Of a stretch of 7,775 nt of DNA, positions 1 to 6,253 are shown piece by piece. Source of the DNA: Bacteroidia bacterium (GTDB lineage Bacteria > Bacteroidota > Bacteroidia > Bacteroidales > Azobacteroidaceae); assembly GCA_025999255.1 (NCBI GenBank), contig BNXB01000066.1:1-7775 (forward strand), read 5' to 3'. The notes under the pieces are model-generated. The model had not been told where the DNA came from. It did no database searches and saw nothing but the letters and a program-made list of their open reading frames with translations. The position numbers and the translations under genes were made by a program. Within the stretch, counting starts at the first letter, position 1; each line of letters begins with the position of its first letter.

Positions 1-2
1 TT

Positions 3-128
3 CTTTTTAATTGGTTATTTAATCCGAAAGATATGAATTCCTGGGACTTGATATTCTCTTTGATAGTGCTATTGAGATACATTTTTATGCGTCTGTGTGG
101 AAAAATCATTTTTATCATGTACATTTGA
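3..128 (+). CDS. possible 3' end of an upstream gene (partial, unidentified)
   Basis: Reading frame 3 is open from the window edge to a TGA at 126-128, giving 41 residues. The peptide is rich in Trp, Leu, Ile and Phe, with a hydrophobic run (DLIFSLIVLLRYIF) followed by a basic, hydrophobic tail (RLCGKIIFIMYI). This would suit the C-terminal membrane-associated end of a membrane protein or glycosyltransferase, and the next gene is a glycosyltransferase. No family motif is visible in so short a piece, and the AT-rich sequence could be open by chance. Low confidence; the rest of the gene would lie left of the window. Confidence 0.3.
   Translation, partial: LFNWLFNPKDMNSWDLIFSLIVLLRYIFMRLCGKIIFIMYI
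96..127 (+). promoter_or_regulatory. candidate Bacteroidota-type promoter upstream of the glycosyltransferase
   Basis: TACATTTG at 120-127 fits the -7 consensus TAnnTTTG. TGTG at 96-99 sits 20 bases upstream, matching three of four bases of the -33 TTTG box. Transcription would begin near 134 and leave a leader of about 150 nt before the ATG at 283. The boxes lie within the putative upstream reading frame. In AT-rich DNA such a match could be chance, so this is tentative. Nothing else with clear meaning was seen in 129-282. Confidence 0.3.
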
Positions 129-282
129 CATCGTAAAAACAGCAACCGGACAAAATAATTCAATAGAGGTACAATAAATAAAAACAAATAAATCGAAACA
201 TGAAACGGGCATGCAAAACTTGCAACAAAGAGCATAAAAATAACGCGGGTTCCATATGACCTAAAAAACAAATTATGTACAT

Positions 283-1341
283 ATGAAAATCATTCATATA
301 GTTTGGGGATTGAAATACGGCGGAACGGAAACCATGTCGGTGGACATCGTTAACCGGCAATGTCTTGAACATGAAGTGGAATTATTGATCATTAATAACG
401 AAGTGGAAAAAAGTTTAATCGATTTGATCCATCCAAAAGTCAGGATAATCAGAATCAACCGGCCGCCATCCAGTAAAAATCCCTGGTATATTGTAAAACT
501 GAATTTAATTATTTTACAATCCAGAGCGGATATCATTCATGCTCAAGTGGATAATTTTGTCCAATTCTATTACTTGCATTTCCTGAAAAAAAACCTGTGC
601 CTGACGGTTCATTGTGTTCATCTCGGTTATCAGCAAATACAGCAATATGACTGCGTTTTTGCCATCACGGAAGAAGTTCGCGACAGTCTGAAAAAACAAA
701 CCGGTGTCGAATCGATTATCATTCACAACGGAATAGATACCCGTCAATTTAATACAAAAAAGAAAATTGATCCGGAACAGTTTAAAATTGTCCAAATCGG
801 AAGGCTAAACCATCTACATAAAGGACAACACCTTACATTGCAAGCGCTTCATCTTTTGGTATATCAATATAAGCGTACAAACATCCGTTTGGATATTATC
901 GGCGAAGGCCAATCGGAAAAATACCTGCAGGAATTAACCGACGAATTGAAGATCCGCCAATATGTCCGTTTTTTAGGAAGTAAAACCAAGGAATACATCC
1001 GGGAAAATTTAAGCGATTACGATTTACTGGTTCAACCTTCTTTGTGGGAAGGTTTCGGATTGACTATCATTGAAGCTATGAGCGCTATGACTCCCACCTT
1101 AATTTCCAATGTTGACGGAATGCATACCGCTTCAAAAAACGGAGAAATGTCTTATACTTTCAAGTCCGACGATACGAATGATTTTGCACAAAAAATAGAT
1201 GATATTATCCGGCGACCCTTTTCCGAAAAAGAAATATTGGCCACTAAAGCACATCATTTCGCTTTGAAAAACTTCGATATTTCTACTACCGTAAATAATT
1301 ATTTGAAGTATTACCAAGATGTTATAAGGGAAAACCGGTGA
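283..1341 (+). CDS. GT4-family glycosyltransferase (GT-B fold)
   Basis: A 352-residue cytoplasmic or membrane-associated retaining glycosyltransferase, probably moving a sugar from a nucleotide-sugar donor onto a surface polysaccharide, lipid or glycoprotein acceptor. The N-terminal acceptor domain opens with MKIIHIVWGLKYGGTE (residues 1-16), the usual first strand and glycine loop. The linker shows IIIHNGIDTRQF (146-156). The donor domain starts at IVQIGRLNHLHKGQ (169-182), carrying the conserved Arg174 and Lys180 that contact nucleotide phosphates. The EX7E motif is WEGFGLTIIEA, with Glu256 and Glu264. Length is normal for GT4. The ATG at 283 is chosen because the first beta strand begins directly after it. 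No signal peptide or membrane helix is seen. Donor and acceptor cannot be told from sequence, and only a possible gene remnant follows it. Confidence 0.9.
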   Translation: MKIIHIVWGLKYGGTETMSVDIVNRQCLEHEVELLIINNEVEKSLIDLIHPKVRIIRINRPPSSKNPWYIVKLNLIILQSRADIIHAQVDNFVQFYYLHFLKKNLCLTVHCVHLGYQQIQQYDCVFAITEEVRDSLKKQTGVESIIIHNGIDTRQFNTKKKIDPEQFKIVQIGRLNHLHKGQHLTLQALHLLVYQYKRTNIRLDIIGEGQSEKYLQELTDELKIRQYVRFLGSKTKEYIRENLSDYDLLVQPSLWEGFGLTIIEAMSAMTPTLISNVDGMHTASKNGEMSYTFKSDDTNDFAQKIDDIIRRPFSEKEILATKAHHFALKNFDISTTVNNYLKYYQDVIRENR

Positions 1342-1385
1342 TGAAAATATTGTTCCTGTCGAAAATTGTGATCTGTGTCCTGTAA
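1341..1385 (+). pseudogene. possible vestigial start of a second glycosyltransferase gene
   Basis: The stop of the glycosyltransferase (TGA, 1339-1341) overlaps an ATG in the arrangement TGATG, typical of translationally coupled genes. The ATG opens a 14-codon frame, MKILFLSKIVICVL, ending in TAA at 1383-1385. The first seven residues look like the opening strand of many glycosyltransferases. The frame then stops with no visible continuation, so this may be the remnant of a deleted downstream gene. It may also be a chance short frame or a very small leader peptide. Confidence 0.25.
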
Positions 1386-1407
1386 TCAAACCCTTGAATT
1401 GTTTGAT
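1385..1407 (+). terminator. weak hairpin after the glycosyltransferase gene
   Basis: ATCAAAC (1385-1391) and GTTTGAT (1401-1407) form a perfect 7-bp stem with a 9-nt loop. It lies 44 nt after the glycosyltransferase stop and before the dapF promoter, where a terminator is expected. It lacks G+C-rich pairs and is not followed by a T run, so it is at best a weak terminator. It could instead be an operator-like palindrome. Confidence 0.25.
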
Positions 1408-1455
1408 ATAATTGCCATTAAAAACAAATACATGGATTCCGGAAATAAAAGTTTG

Positions 1456-1487
1456 ATTGTAAATTAGAAACAAAACTATTATCTTTG
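1456..1487 (+). promoter_or_regulatory. promoter of the dapF-dapL-purF-like operon
   Basis: TATCTTTG at 1480-1487 is an exact TAnnTTTG -7 box. ATTG at 1456-1459 lies 20 bases upstream at the correct -33 distance and matches TTTG at three of four positions. A full TTTG at 1452-1455 is four bases further out. Transcription would start near 1494, giving a leader of about 43 nt to the dapF ATG. A purine-rich AAAAAAAGG stretch sits just before that ATG. It is the only clear promoter ahead of the three genes. Confidence 0.65.
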
Positions 1488-1536
1488 CAAACCGGTTTCG
1501 ACATACAACCGGCAAATAAATATAAGAAAAAAAGGC

Positions 1537-2367
1537 ATGAAGTTTACAAAAATGCACGGGGCGGGCAATGATTATGTCTATATCAATTGCTTTGAAGAAA
1601 AAATAGAAGATCCCCATCAACTTGCAATCCGGGTAAGCGACCGTCACAAAGGTATCGGATCTGATGGTTTGGTGCTTATTATGCCCTCAGATAAAGCCGA
1701 TTTCCGTATGAGGATGTTCAATTCCGACGGTTCGGAAGCCCAGATGTGCGGTAATGCATCGCGGTGTGTGGGTAAATACGTTTACGATAACGGACTTACA
1801 GATAAAACAGAATTGACACTTGAAACCAAAGCGGGAATCAAATACCTGCAATTATTCCCGGTAAACGGGAAAATAGAAAAAGTACGGGTCAATATGGGTG
1901 AACCGATTCTGGAAACGGCAAAAATACCGGTTGCTCTCAATTCGGACAAAGTCATCAACCAACAGGTATCTTTTGAACCGGAATCGTATAACATTACCTG
2001 TGTTTCAATGGGAAATCCGCACACCATCCTATTCACAAAGGATATAAAATCAATTCCGTTGGAAAATACCGGTAAAAAAATTGAAAATTTCAGGTTATTT
2101 CCCGAACGTACAAACGTCGAGTTTGTAGAAATTATATCTCAAACCCAGGCAAACGTACGGGTATGGGAACGCGGCGCAGGAGAAACACAAGCCTGTGGAA
2201 CAGGAGCCTGTGCTGTTTTGGTAGCCGGAGTTTTAAATGGAATACTGGAACGGAATGCAACCGTTTCATTACCGGGAGGTGATTTATATATAGAATGGAG
2301 TCCTTCCGATAATTGCGTGTATATGACCGGTGAAGCTGTAAAAGTATTCGAAGGGGAAATTTATTAA
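1537..2367 (+). CDS. dapF: diaminopimelate epimerase
   Basis: A 276-residue cytoplasmic, cofactor-independent epimerase interconverting LL- and meso-diaminopimelate, the last step before lysine decarboxylation and the source of meso-DAP for peptidoglycan. The protein begins with the family signature [16 protein letters not shown], which fixes the start. The two catalytic cysteines used as acid and base are in [17 protein letters not shown] (Cys71) and [14 protein letters not shown] (Cys220). Other conserved pieces are [10 protein letters not shown] (36-45), SMGNPH (157-162) and WERGAGE (210-216). Length is standard for DapF. It follows a good promoter and is 63 nt upstream of dapL, whose product supplies its LL-DAP substrate. 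Confidence 0.97.
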   Translation: MKFTKMHGAGNDYVYINCFEEKIEDPHQLAIRVSDRHKGIGSDGLVLIMPSDKADFRMRMFNSDGSEAQMCGNASRCVGKYVYDNGLTDKTELTLETKAGIKYLQLFPVNGKIEKVRVNMGEPILETAKIPVALNSDKVINQQVSFEPESYNITCVSMGNPHTILFTKDIKSIPLENTGKKIENFRLFPERTNVEFVEIISQTQANVRVWERGAGETQACGTGACAVLVAGVLNGILERNATVSLPGGDLYIEWSPSDNCVYMTGEAVKVFEGEIY

Positions 2368-2402
2368 GTTATAAGTTTTGTCATACATATACCAAATATT
2401 AT

Positions 2403-2430
2403 TTTATAATTTATAATTCATAATTTAAAA
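2403..2430 (+). repeat. four AT-rich heptamers abutting the dapL start codon
   Basis: Four 7-bp units run without gaps from 2403 to 2430: TTTATAA, TTTATAA, TTCATAA, TTTAAAA. The dapL GTG begins at the next base. The units make the leader very A/T-rich and unstructured, which suits initiation without a Shine-Dalgarno sequence in Bacteroidota. A change in copy number would alter the leader length but not the reading frame of dapL. I have the impression that similar heptad tracts occur in Bacteroidales intergenic DNA, but cannot verify it here. Confidence 0.6.
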
Positions 2431-3660
2431 GTGGCTTTAATTAACGAACATTTTCTGAAATTACCCGGAAGTTATTTGTTTTCCGAAATTGCCAAGCGGG
2501 TAAAAACATACAAAGAGGCTCATCCTGAGGCTCAGGTTATTAGTTTAGGAATAGGCGATGTGACACAACCATTGGCTCCTGCAGTTATTGAGGCTATGCA
2601 CAAAGCCGTAGAAGAAATGACCGATTCGAAAACCATGCGGGGGTACGCACCGGAATGCGGTTATTCTTTCCTGATCGACGCAATCATCGAAAACGATTTC
2701 AAGGCCAAAGGTATTCATCTGGACCCGGATGAAGTATTTGTAAGCGACGGAGCTAAAAGTGATACCGGAAATATAGGAGACATCCTAAGCTCCGAAAATA
2801 TTGTCGCAGTTACCGATCCGGTTTATCCGGTTTATCTGGACACCAATGCTATGGCCGGACGAGCAGGGTATTTTAAGGACGGACAATGGAATAATATTAT
2901 TTATCTTCCGTGTACGCCCACAAATAATTTCATTCCCGAGGTAATCACTAAAACCGTGGATGTTGTGTATCTATGTTACCCGAATAATCCGACCGGAACG
3001 ACTTTAACAAAAGAACAACTCAAAAAATGGGTGGATTATGCTTTGGAGAAAAAAGTTCTGCTGATGTTTGATGCTGCTTACGAAGCGTTTATTACCGAAG
3101 AAGGAATTCCACATAGTATCTATGAAATAGAGGGAGCAAAAAAGGTAGCTATCGAGTTCAGAAGTTTCTCAAAAACGGCTGGATTTACAGGAGTCCGTTG
3201 CGGATATACTGTCGTTCCGAAAGAATTAACAGCTTTGGATAAAGCAGGAAGAAAGAATGCATTAAACCAGCTTTGGCGCAGAAGACAATCGACGAAATTC
3301 AACGGTACGGCTTATATTGTTCAGCGGGCTGCAGAAGCGACTTATTCTCCGGAAGGGAAAAAACAAATCCGGGAAACAATTAATTATTATATGCAAAATG
3401 CAAAAATGATTAAGGAAACACTGAATAATATCGGATTTGAAACTTATGGAGGTGTTAATGCTCCATACATCTGGATCAAAACACCTGAAGGAGTGTCTTC
3501 CTGGGATTTCTTCGATTATTTGTTGAATAATCATCAGGTTGTTTGTACTCCCGGTGTCGGCTTCGGGAAAAGTGGAGAAGGTTTTGTCAGAATGACTGCT
3601 TTCGGAAAACGGGAAGACACAATTGAAGCTCTCAGAAGAATCAAGGATGGAAGAAATTAA
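2431..3660 (+). CDS. dapL: LL-diaminopimelate aminotransferase
   Basis: A 409-residue PLP-dependent class I/II aminotransferase. DapL transfers an amino group from glutamate to tetrahydrodipicolinate to give LL-DAP in one step, bypassing the succinylase or acetylase route. The start is GTG at 2431: the encoded MALINEHFLKLPGSYLF matches the family N-terminus and no better in-frame start exists. Visible motifs are SLGIGDVTQPL (38-48), CYPNNPTGT (182-190), DAAYEAF (214-220) with PLP-contacting Asp214 and Tyr217, SFSKTAGFTGVRCGY (245-259) with the Schiff-base Lys248, and GFVRMTAFG (384-392) with substrate-carboxylate Arg387. Length matches the usual 410 or so residues. It follows dapF and its last 14 nt overlap the next gene, indicating one transcript. 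Confidence 0.96.
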   Translation: MALINEHFLKLPGSYLFSEIAKRVKTYKEAHPEAQVISLGIGDVTQPLAPAVIEAMHKAVEEMTDSKTMRGYAPECGYSFLIDAIIENDFKAKGIHLDPDEVFVSDGAKSDTGNIGDILSSENIVAVTDPVYPVYLDTNAMAGRAGYFKDGQWNNIIYLPCTPTNNFIPEVITKTVDVVYLCYPNNPTGTTLTKEQLKKWVDYALEKKVLLMFDAAYEAFITEEGIPHSIYEIEGAKKVAIEFRSFSKTAGFTGVRCGYTVVPKELTALDKAGRKNALNQLWRRRQSTKFNGTAYIVQRAAEATYSPEGKKQIRETINYYMQNAKMIKETLNNIGFETYGGVNAPYIWIKTPEGVSSWDFFDYLLNNHQVVCTPGVGFGKSGEGFVRMTAFGKREDTIEALRRIKDGRN

Positions 3661-5452
3661 ACACGAATGCGGCATTGCTTTAATCAGGTTACTCAAACCA
3701 ATTCAATATTACGTTGAGAAATACGGGACATGGCAGTATGGGTTGAATAAGCTATACCTGCTCATGGAAAAACAACACAACCGCGGACAGGAAGGCGCCG
3801 GAATAGCTTGCGTAAACGCCACCGCAGTTCCCGGAACGGAATATATTTTCAGGGAACGCGCCATAGGAGCCGGAGCTATCCAGGAAGTTTTCAAAAATGT
3901 ACACCGGGCTATAAGCGATACGCCGAAAGCAATACCTCGCAAAAATATTCCATTTTGTGGAGAGGCTTATATGGGGCACCTGAGATACAGTACTACCGGC
4001 CGTTCGGGGCTTGATTATGTCCATCCCTTTTTGAGAAGAAACAACTGGCGTTCGAGAAGCCTGATGCTTTGTGGAAATTTTAACCTGACAAATGTGGACG
4101 AAATCTTCGAACAACTCATCAACCAGGGGCAACATCCGAGACTCTATTCCGATACCCTGATGATACTCGAAATGATGGGAAGCCTTCTGGACAACGAGGT
4201 ACACAAGTTATATGAAAAATACAAACCCGAATATCCCAATGGAGAAGCCCTCAACAAAAAAATAGCGGAAGAAATTGATTTGGCTGAGATTTTACGTCAA
4301 TCGTCCAAAAGCTGGGATGGAGGGTATGTTATCTGCGGAATGACCGGTACGACCCAAATGTTTTCATTCCGGGATCCTTGTGGTATCCGCCCTGCATTTT
4401 ATTATTACGATGAAGAAATTGCCGTGGTAGCTTCCGAACGTCCGGTTATTCAAACCGTAATGAATGTAGATGTGGAAGATGTGAAAGAACTGCTTCCGGG
4501 ACAGGCATTCCTGATTGATGAAGGAGGAAAAATCAATCTGGAACAAATTTTACCGCCTCAAAACATAAAATCCTGTTCATTCGAACGGATTTACTTCTCC
4601 CGTGGAAGCGACCGGGACATCTATTCCGAAAGAAAAAAACTGGGAGAGATGTTGGTAAACCCTATCCTGAAAACCATTGATAATGATCTGAAAAATACGG
4701 TTTTTTCATTTATTCCTAACACGGCTGAGGTTGCTTTTTACGGAATGATGGAAGGCCTGGACGATTATATAAGAAAACAAAAACTGGATTTTAGGGTACG
4801 GCAGGAAAAAGTAGCCATCAAAGACATTAAATTGCGGACATTTATCACGGAAGGGAGCAGCCGGGAAGATTTAGCCGCTCACGTTTATGATATCACTTAT
4901 GGCTCTATTCGCTCATACGAAGATAATCTGGTGGTTATCGACGATAGTATTGTACGGGGAACAACGTTAAAACAGAGTATCATCAAAATTTTGGATCGCC
5001 TGCATCCGAAAAAAATAATAATAGTCTCCTCTTCTCCACAGATACGGTATCCCGACTGTTACGGTATCGACATGAATCAGATGGAAGAATTTGCCGCCTT
5101 CAGAGCTGCTATCGCATTGCTGAAAGAACAAGGAATGCAACAGGTTATTGACGATACTTATCATAAATGTAAGGCCCAGCAGGATTTTTCAAAAGAAAAG
5201 ATAACTAACTATGTAAAAGAAATTTACAAATATTTTACAGAAGAAGAAATTTCCCGGAAAATGGCTGAAATGCTAACTCCTCCAGGAACGGAAGCAGAAG
5301 TCCATATTGTTTTCCAATCGTTGGAAGGTTTACATAAGGCTTGCCCCAATCATACAGGAGACTGGTATTTCTCAGGCGATTATCCTACCCCCGGAGGAAA
5401 CAGGGTAGTGAATAATGCATTTATCCGGTTTTATGAAAGCGCTACATTGTAA
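3647..5452 (+). CDS. amidophosphoribosyltransferase-like protein (class II glutamine amidotransferase + PRTase)
   Basis: A 601-residue cytoplasmic two-domain enzyme related to PurF, which makes phosphoribosylamine from glutamine and PRPP. ATG 3647 is preferred over the in-frame TTG at 3623 because it leaves the short MEEIKHE propeptide before Cys8, the expected N-terminal nucleophile once processed. The glutaminase domain shows KQHNRGQEGAG (42-52), GHLRYSTTG (110-118), SDT (168-170) and FRDPCGIRP (241-249). The phosphoribosyltransferase domain shows IYFSRGSDRDIY (315-326), LRTFI (396-400), the PRPP loop VVIDDSIVRGTT (429-440) and IRYPDCYGID (466-475). It is over 100 residues longer than classical PurF, with CGNFNLTN (142-149) where HNGNL is usual and FIPNTAEVA (355-363) where PDS is usual. 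The PurF fold is clear, but whether it does purine synthesis or a related PRPP reaction is open. A separate canonical purF elsewhere in the genome is likely. Confidence 0.85.
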   Translation: MEEIKHECGIALIRLLKPIQYYVEKYGTWQYGLNKLYLLMEKQHNRGQEGAGIACVNATAVPGTEYIFRERAIGAGAIQEVFKNVHRAISDTPKAIPRKNIPFCGEAYMGHLRYSTTGRSGLDYVHPFLRRNNWRSRSLMLCGNFNLTNVDEIFEQLINQGQHPRLYSDTLMILEMMGSLLDNEVHKLYEKYKPEYPNGEALNKKIAEEIDLAEILRQSSKSWDGGYVICGMTGTTQMFSFRDPCGIRPAFYYYDEEIAVVASERPVIQTVMNVDVEDVKELLPGQAFLIDEGGKINLEQILPPQNIKSCSFERIYFSRGSDRDIYSERKKLGEMLVNPILKTIDNDLKNTVFSFIPNTAEVAFYGMMEGLDDYIRKQKLDFRVRQEKVAIKDIKLRTFITEGSSREDLAAHVYDITYGSIRSYEDNLVVIDDSIVRGTTLKQSIIKILDRLHPKKIIIVSSSPQIRYPDCYGIDMNQMEEFAAFRAAIALLKEQGMQQVIDDTYHKCKAQQDFSKEKITNYVKEIYKYFTEEEISRKMAEMLTPPGTEAEVHIVFQSLEGLHKACPNHTGDWYFSGDYPTPGGNRVVNNAFIRFYESATL

Positions 5453-5460
5453 TTATTTGA

Positions 5461-5479
5461 TATATTGCCCTTTCAGGGC
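5461..5479. repeat. REP-like palindrome, unit A
   Basis: TATATTG is followed by GCCCT-TTC-AGGGC, a perfect 5-bp stem with a 3-nt loop at 5467-5479. It begins 8 nt after the stop of the purF-like gene and could slow or end transcription, but no T run follows. The 19-bp unit is identical to 5530-5548 and 5593-5611 except at four bases, and those four changes preserve pairing (see units B and C). Confidence 0.65.
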
Positions 5480-5504
5480 GTAAACAATGCAAATCATCCT
5501 ATTC

Positions 5505-5548
5505 CCCAAGGCGATGCCTTGGGCTGAAATATATTGGGCTTTCAGCCC
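5505..5548. repeat. REP-like palindrome, unit B (double hairpin)
   Basis: Two adjoining stems are visible. The first is CCCAAGGC-GAT-GCCTTGGG, an 8-bp perfect stem at 5505-5523. The second is GGGCTGAAA (5521-5529) pairing with TTTCAGCCC (5540-5548), 9 bp around a 10-nt loop, or alternatively GGGCT-TTC-AGCCC at 5536-5548. Bases 5517-5548 are repeated exactly at 5580-5611. The double-stem layout resembles the REP elements scattered through many Bacteroidota and other genomes, which in some bacteria are tied to IS200-like REP-associated transposases. No transposase of that kind is in this window. Confidence 0.75.
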
Positions 5549-5579
5549 TGTCGGTGTCAGAACATCATTCCAATATTGT

Positions 5580-5611
5580 CCTTGGGCTGAAATATATTGG
5601 GCTTTCAGCCC
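5580..5611. repeat. REP-like palindrome, unit C (exact copy of 5517-5548)
   Basis: All 32 bases match 5517-5548 at an offset of 63 bp, and the identity stops sharply on both sides. It keeps the 9-bp stem GGGCTGAAA / TTTCAGCCC (5584-5592 and 5603-5611) but lacks the left-hand hairpin of unit B. It lies just upstream of the lipoprotein gene and supplies the presumed -33 box of its promoter. Confidence 0.8.
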
Positions 5612-5628
5612 GCTTAGTGGTATGTTTG
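5596..5628 (+). promoter_or_regulatory. promoter of the lipoprotein gene, overlapping repeat unit C
   Basis: TATGTTTG at 5621-5628 is an exact TAnnTTTG -7 box. ATTG at 5596-5599 lies 21 bases upstream, one mismatch from the -33 TTTG. The upstream box is inside repeat unit C, while the -7 box is outside it. Transcription would begin about 20 nt before the ATG at 5656. Confidence 0.55.
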
Positions 5629-5655
5629 CGGATAGTCATTGAAATTATCACGAAA

Positions 5656-6165
5656 ATGAAAAATTCAGGAATAAAAATTATCATGCTTTTATGCAGTATA
5701 TTTGTTTTTGCTGCATGTGAGAAAAGCGATATTAACTATGAATCCGACTTTGATAAAAGTTATAAAGAATGGATCAAGTTTAAAATCGCTTCAAATGACT
5801 GTTACAGGTATGAAATGACAACCGTTTCATGGACAGGTCTCCGTACATGGACAACCATTACTGTTACAAATGGCAATATTACACAACGTTCATACAAACT
5901 TCAACATGAAGATTTCATCGAAGTGTGGACGGAATCCGGAAATGAAATAGGCTCCCACGAGACTTACCAGGGGCTGTTAACCTTAGACCAGATTTATGAC
6001 AAAGCCCGGAATGAATGGTTGTTAAAACGGAAAAACGCCCAAACATACTTCAAATCAGAAAACGATGGAATGCTTTCTCATTGCGGTTATGTTGATAACA
6101 ATTGTGCAGATGACTGTTTCAGTGGAATTAATATATCATACATTGAAGCATTGAACAAAAAGTAA
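5656..6165 (+). CDS. small lipoprotein of unknown function
   Basis: A 169-residue predicted envelope lipoprotein. The ATG at 5656 is chosen because a signal peptide follows at once: MKNSGIK, a hydrophobic core (IIMLLCSIFVF), then AAC with lipid-anchored Cys21. An in-frame extension back to 5554 would run through repeat unit C and the promoter, so it is unlikely to be translated. After the signal peptide come an acidic stretch, WIKFKIASNDCYRYEMTTVS (39-58), a Thr-rich strand region (WTTITVTNGNI, 65-75), TLDQIYDKA (109-117), and a Cys- and Asp-rich tail HCGYVDNNCADDC (142-154) ending with GINISYIEAL. The layout recalls small DUF6174-type lipoproteins, but I do not firmly recognise the family. 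The three tail cysteines plus Cys49 could form disulfides or a metal site. It is a single gene with its own promoter, convergent with the efflux gene. Confidence 0.8.
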   Translation: MKNSGIKIIMLLCSIFVFAACEKSDINYESDFDKSYKEWIKFKIASNDCYRYEMTTVSWTGLRTWTTITVTNGNITQRSYKLQHEDFIEVWTESGNEIGSHETYQGLLTLDQIYDKARNEWLLKRKNAQTYFKSENDGMLSHCGYVDNNCADDCFSGINISYIEALNKK

Positions 6166-6185
6166 GTATTATCAGAATAATTTTT

Positions 6186-6205
6186 TTATTATAAAAATAT
6201 AATAA
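6186..6205. terminator. AT-rich hairpin between convergent genes
   Basis: TTATTATA (6186-6193) and TATAATAA (6198-6205) form a perfect 8-bp stem with an AAAA loop, 20 nt past the lipoprotein stop and 48 nt past the stop of the opposing efflux gene. Its position suits a shared terminator. The stem has no G-C pair and only TTTCT follows on the + strand, while on the - strand it is followed by A residues, so activity is uncertain. Confidence 0.35.
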
Positions 6206-6253
6206 TTTCTATTGAGGCCAATGTGTTTCTATACCTTAAAACAGGAAGCGTGT

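Noticed and set aside
274..283. TATGTACATA palindrome at the glycosyltransferase start as an operator
   Set aside because: A 10-bp AT-rich palindrome is easily found by chance and has no partner site nearby.
2377..2404. Separate promoter for dapL (TTTG at 2377-2380 with TATTATTT at 2397-2404)
   Set aside because: The -7 match is poor and the spacing of 16 bases is short, so read-through from the dapF promoter is more likely.
3623..3646. TTG start for the PurF-like protein
   Set aside because: It adds eight residues before the normal short propeptide, while the ATG at 3647 gives the usual family N-terminus.
5461..5611. CRISPR array
   Set aside because: There are only two exact 32-bp copies plus a partial one, the units are strongly palindromic, and there are no cas genes or regular spacers.
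5554..5655. N-terminal extension of the lipoprotein (in-frame to 5554)
   Set aside because: It would be translated from a palindromic repeat and a promoter, uses a non-ATG start, and would bury the signal peptide.
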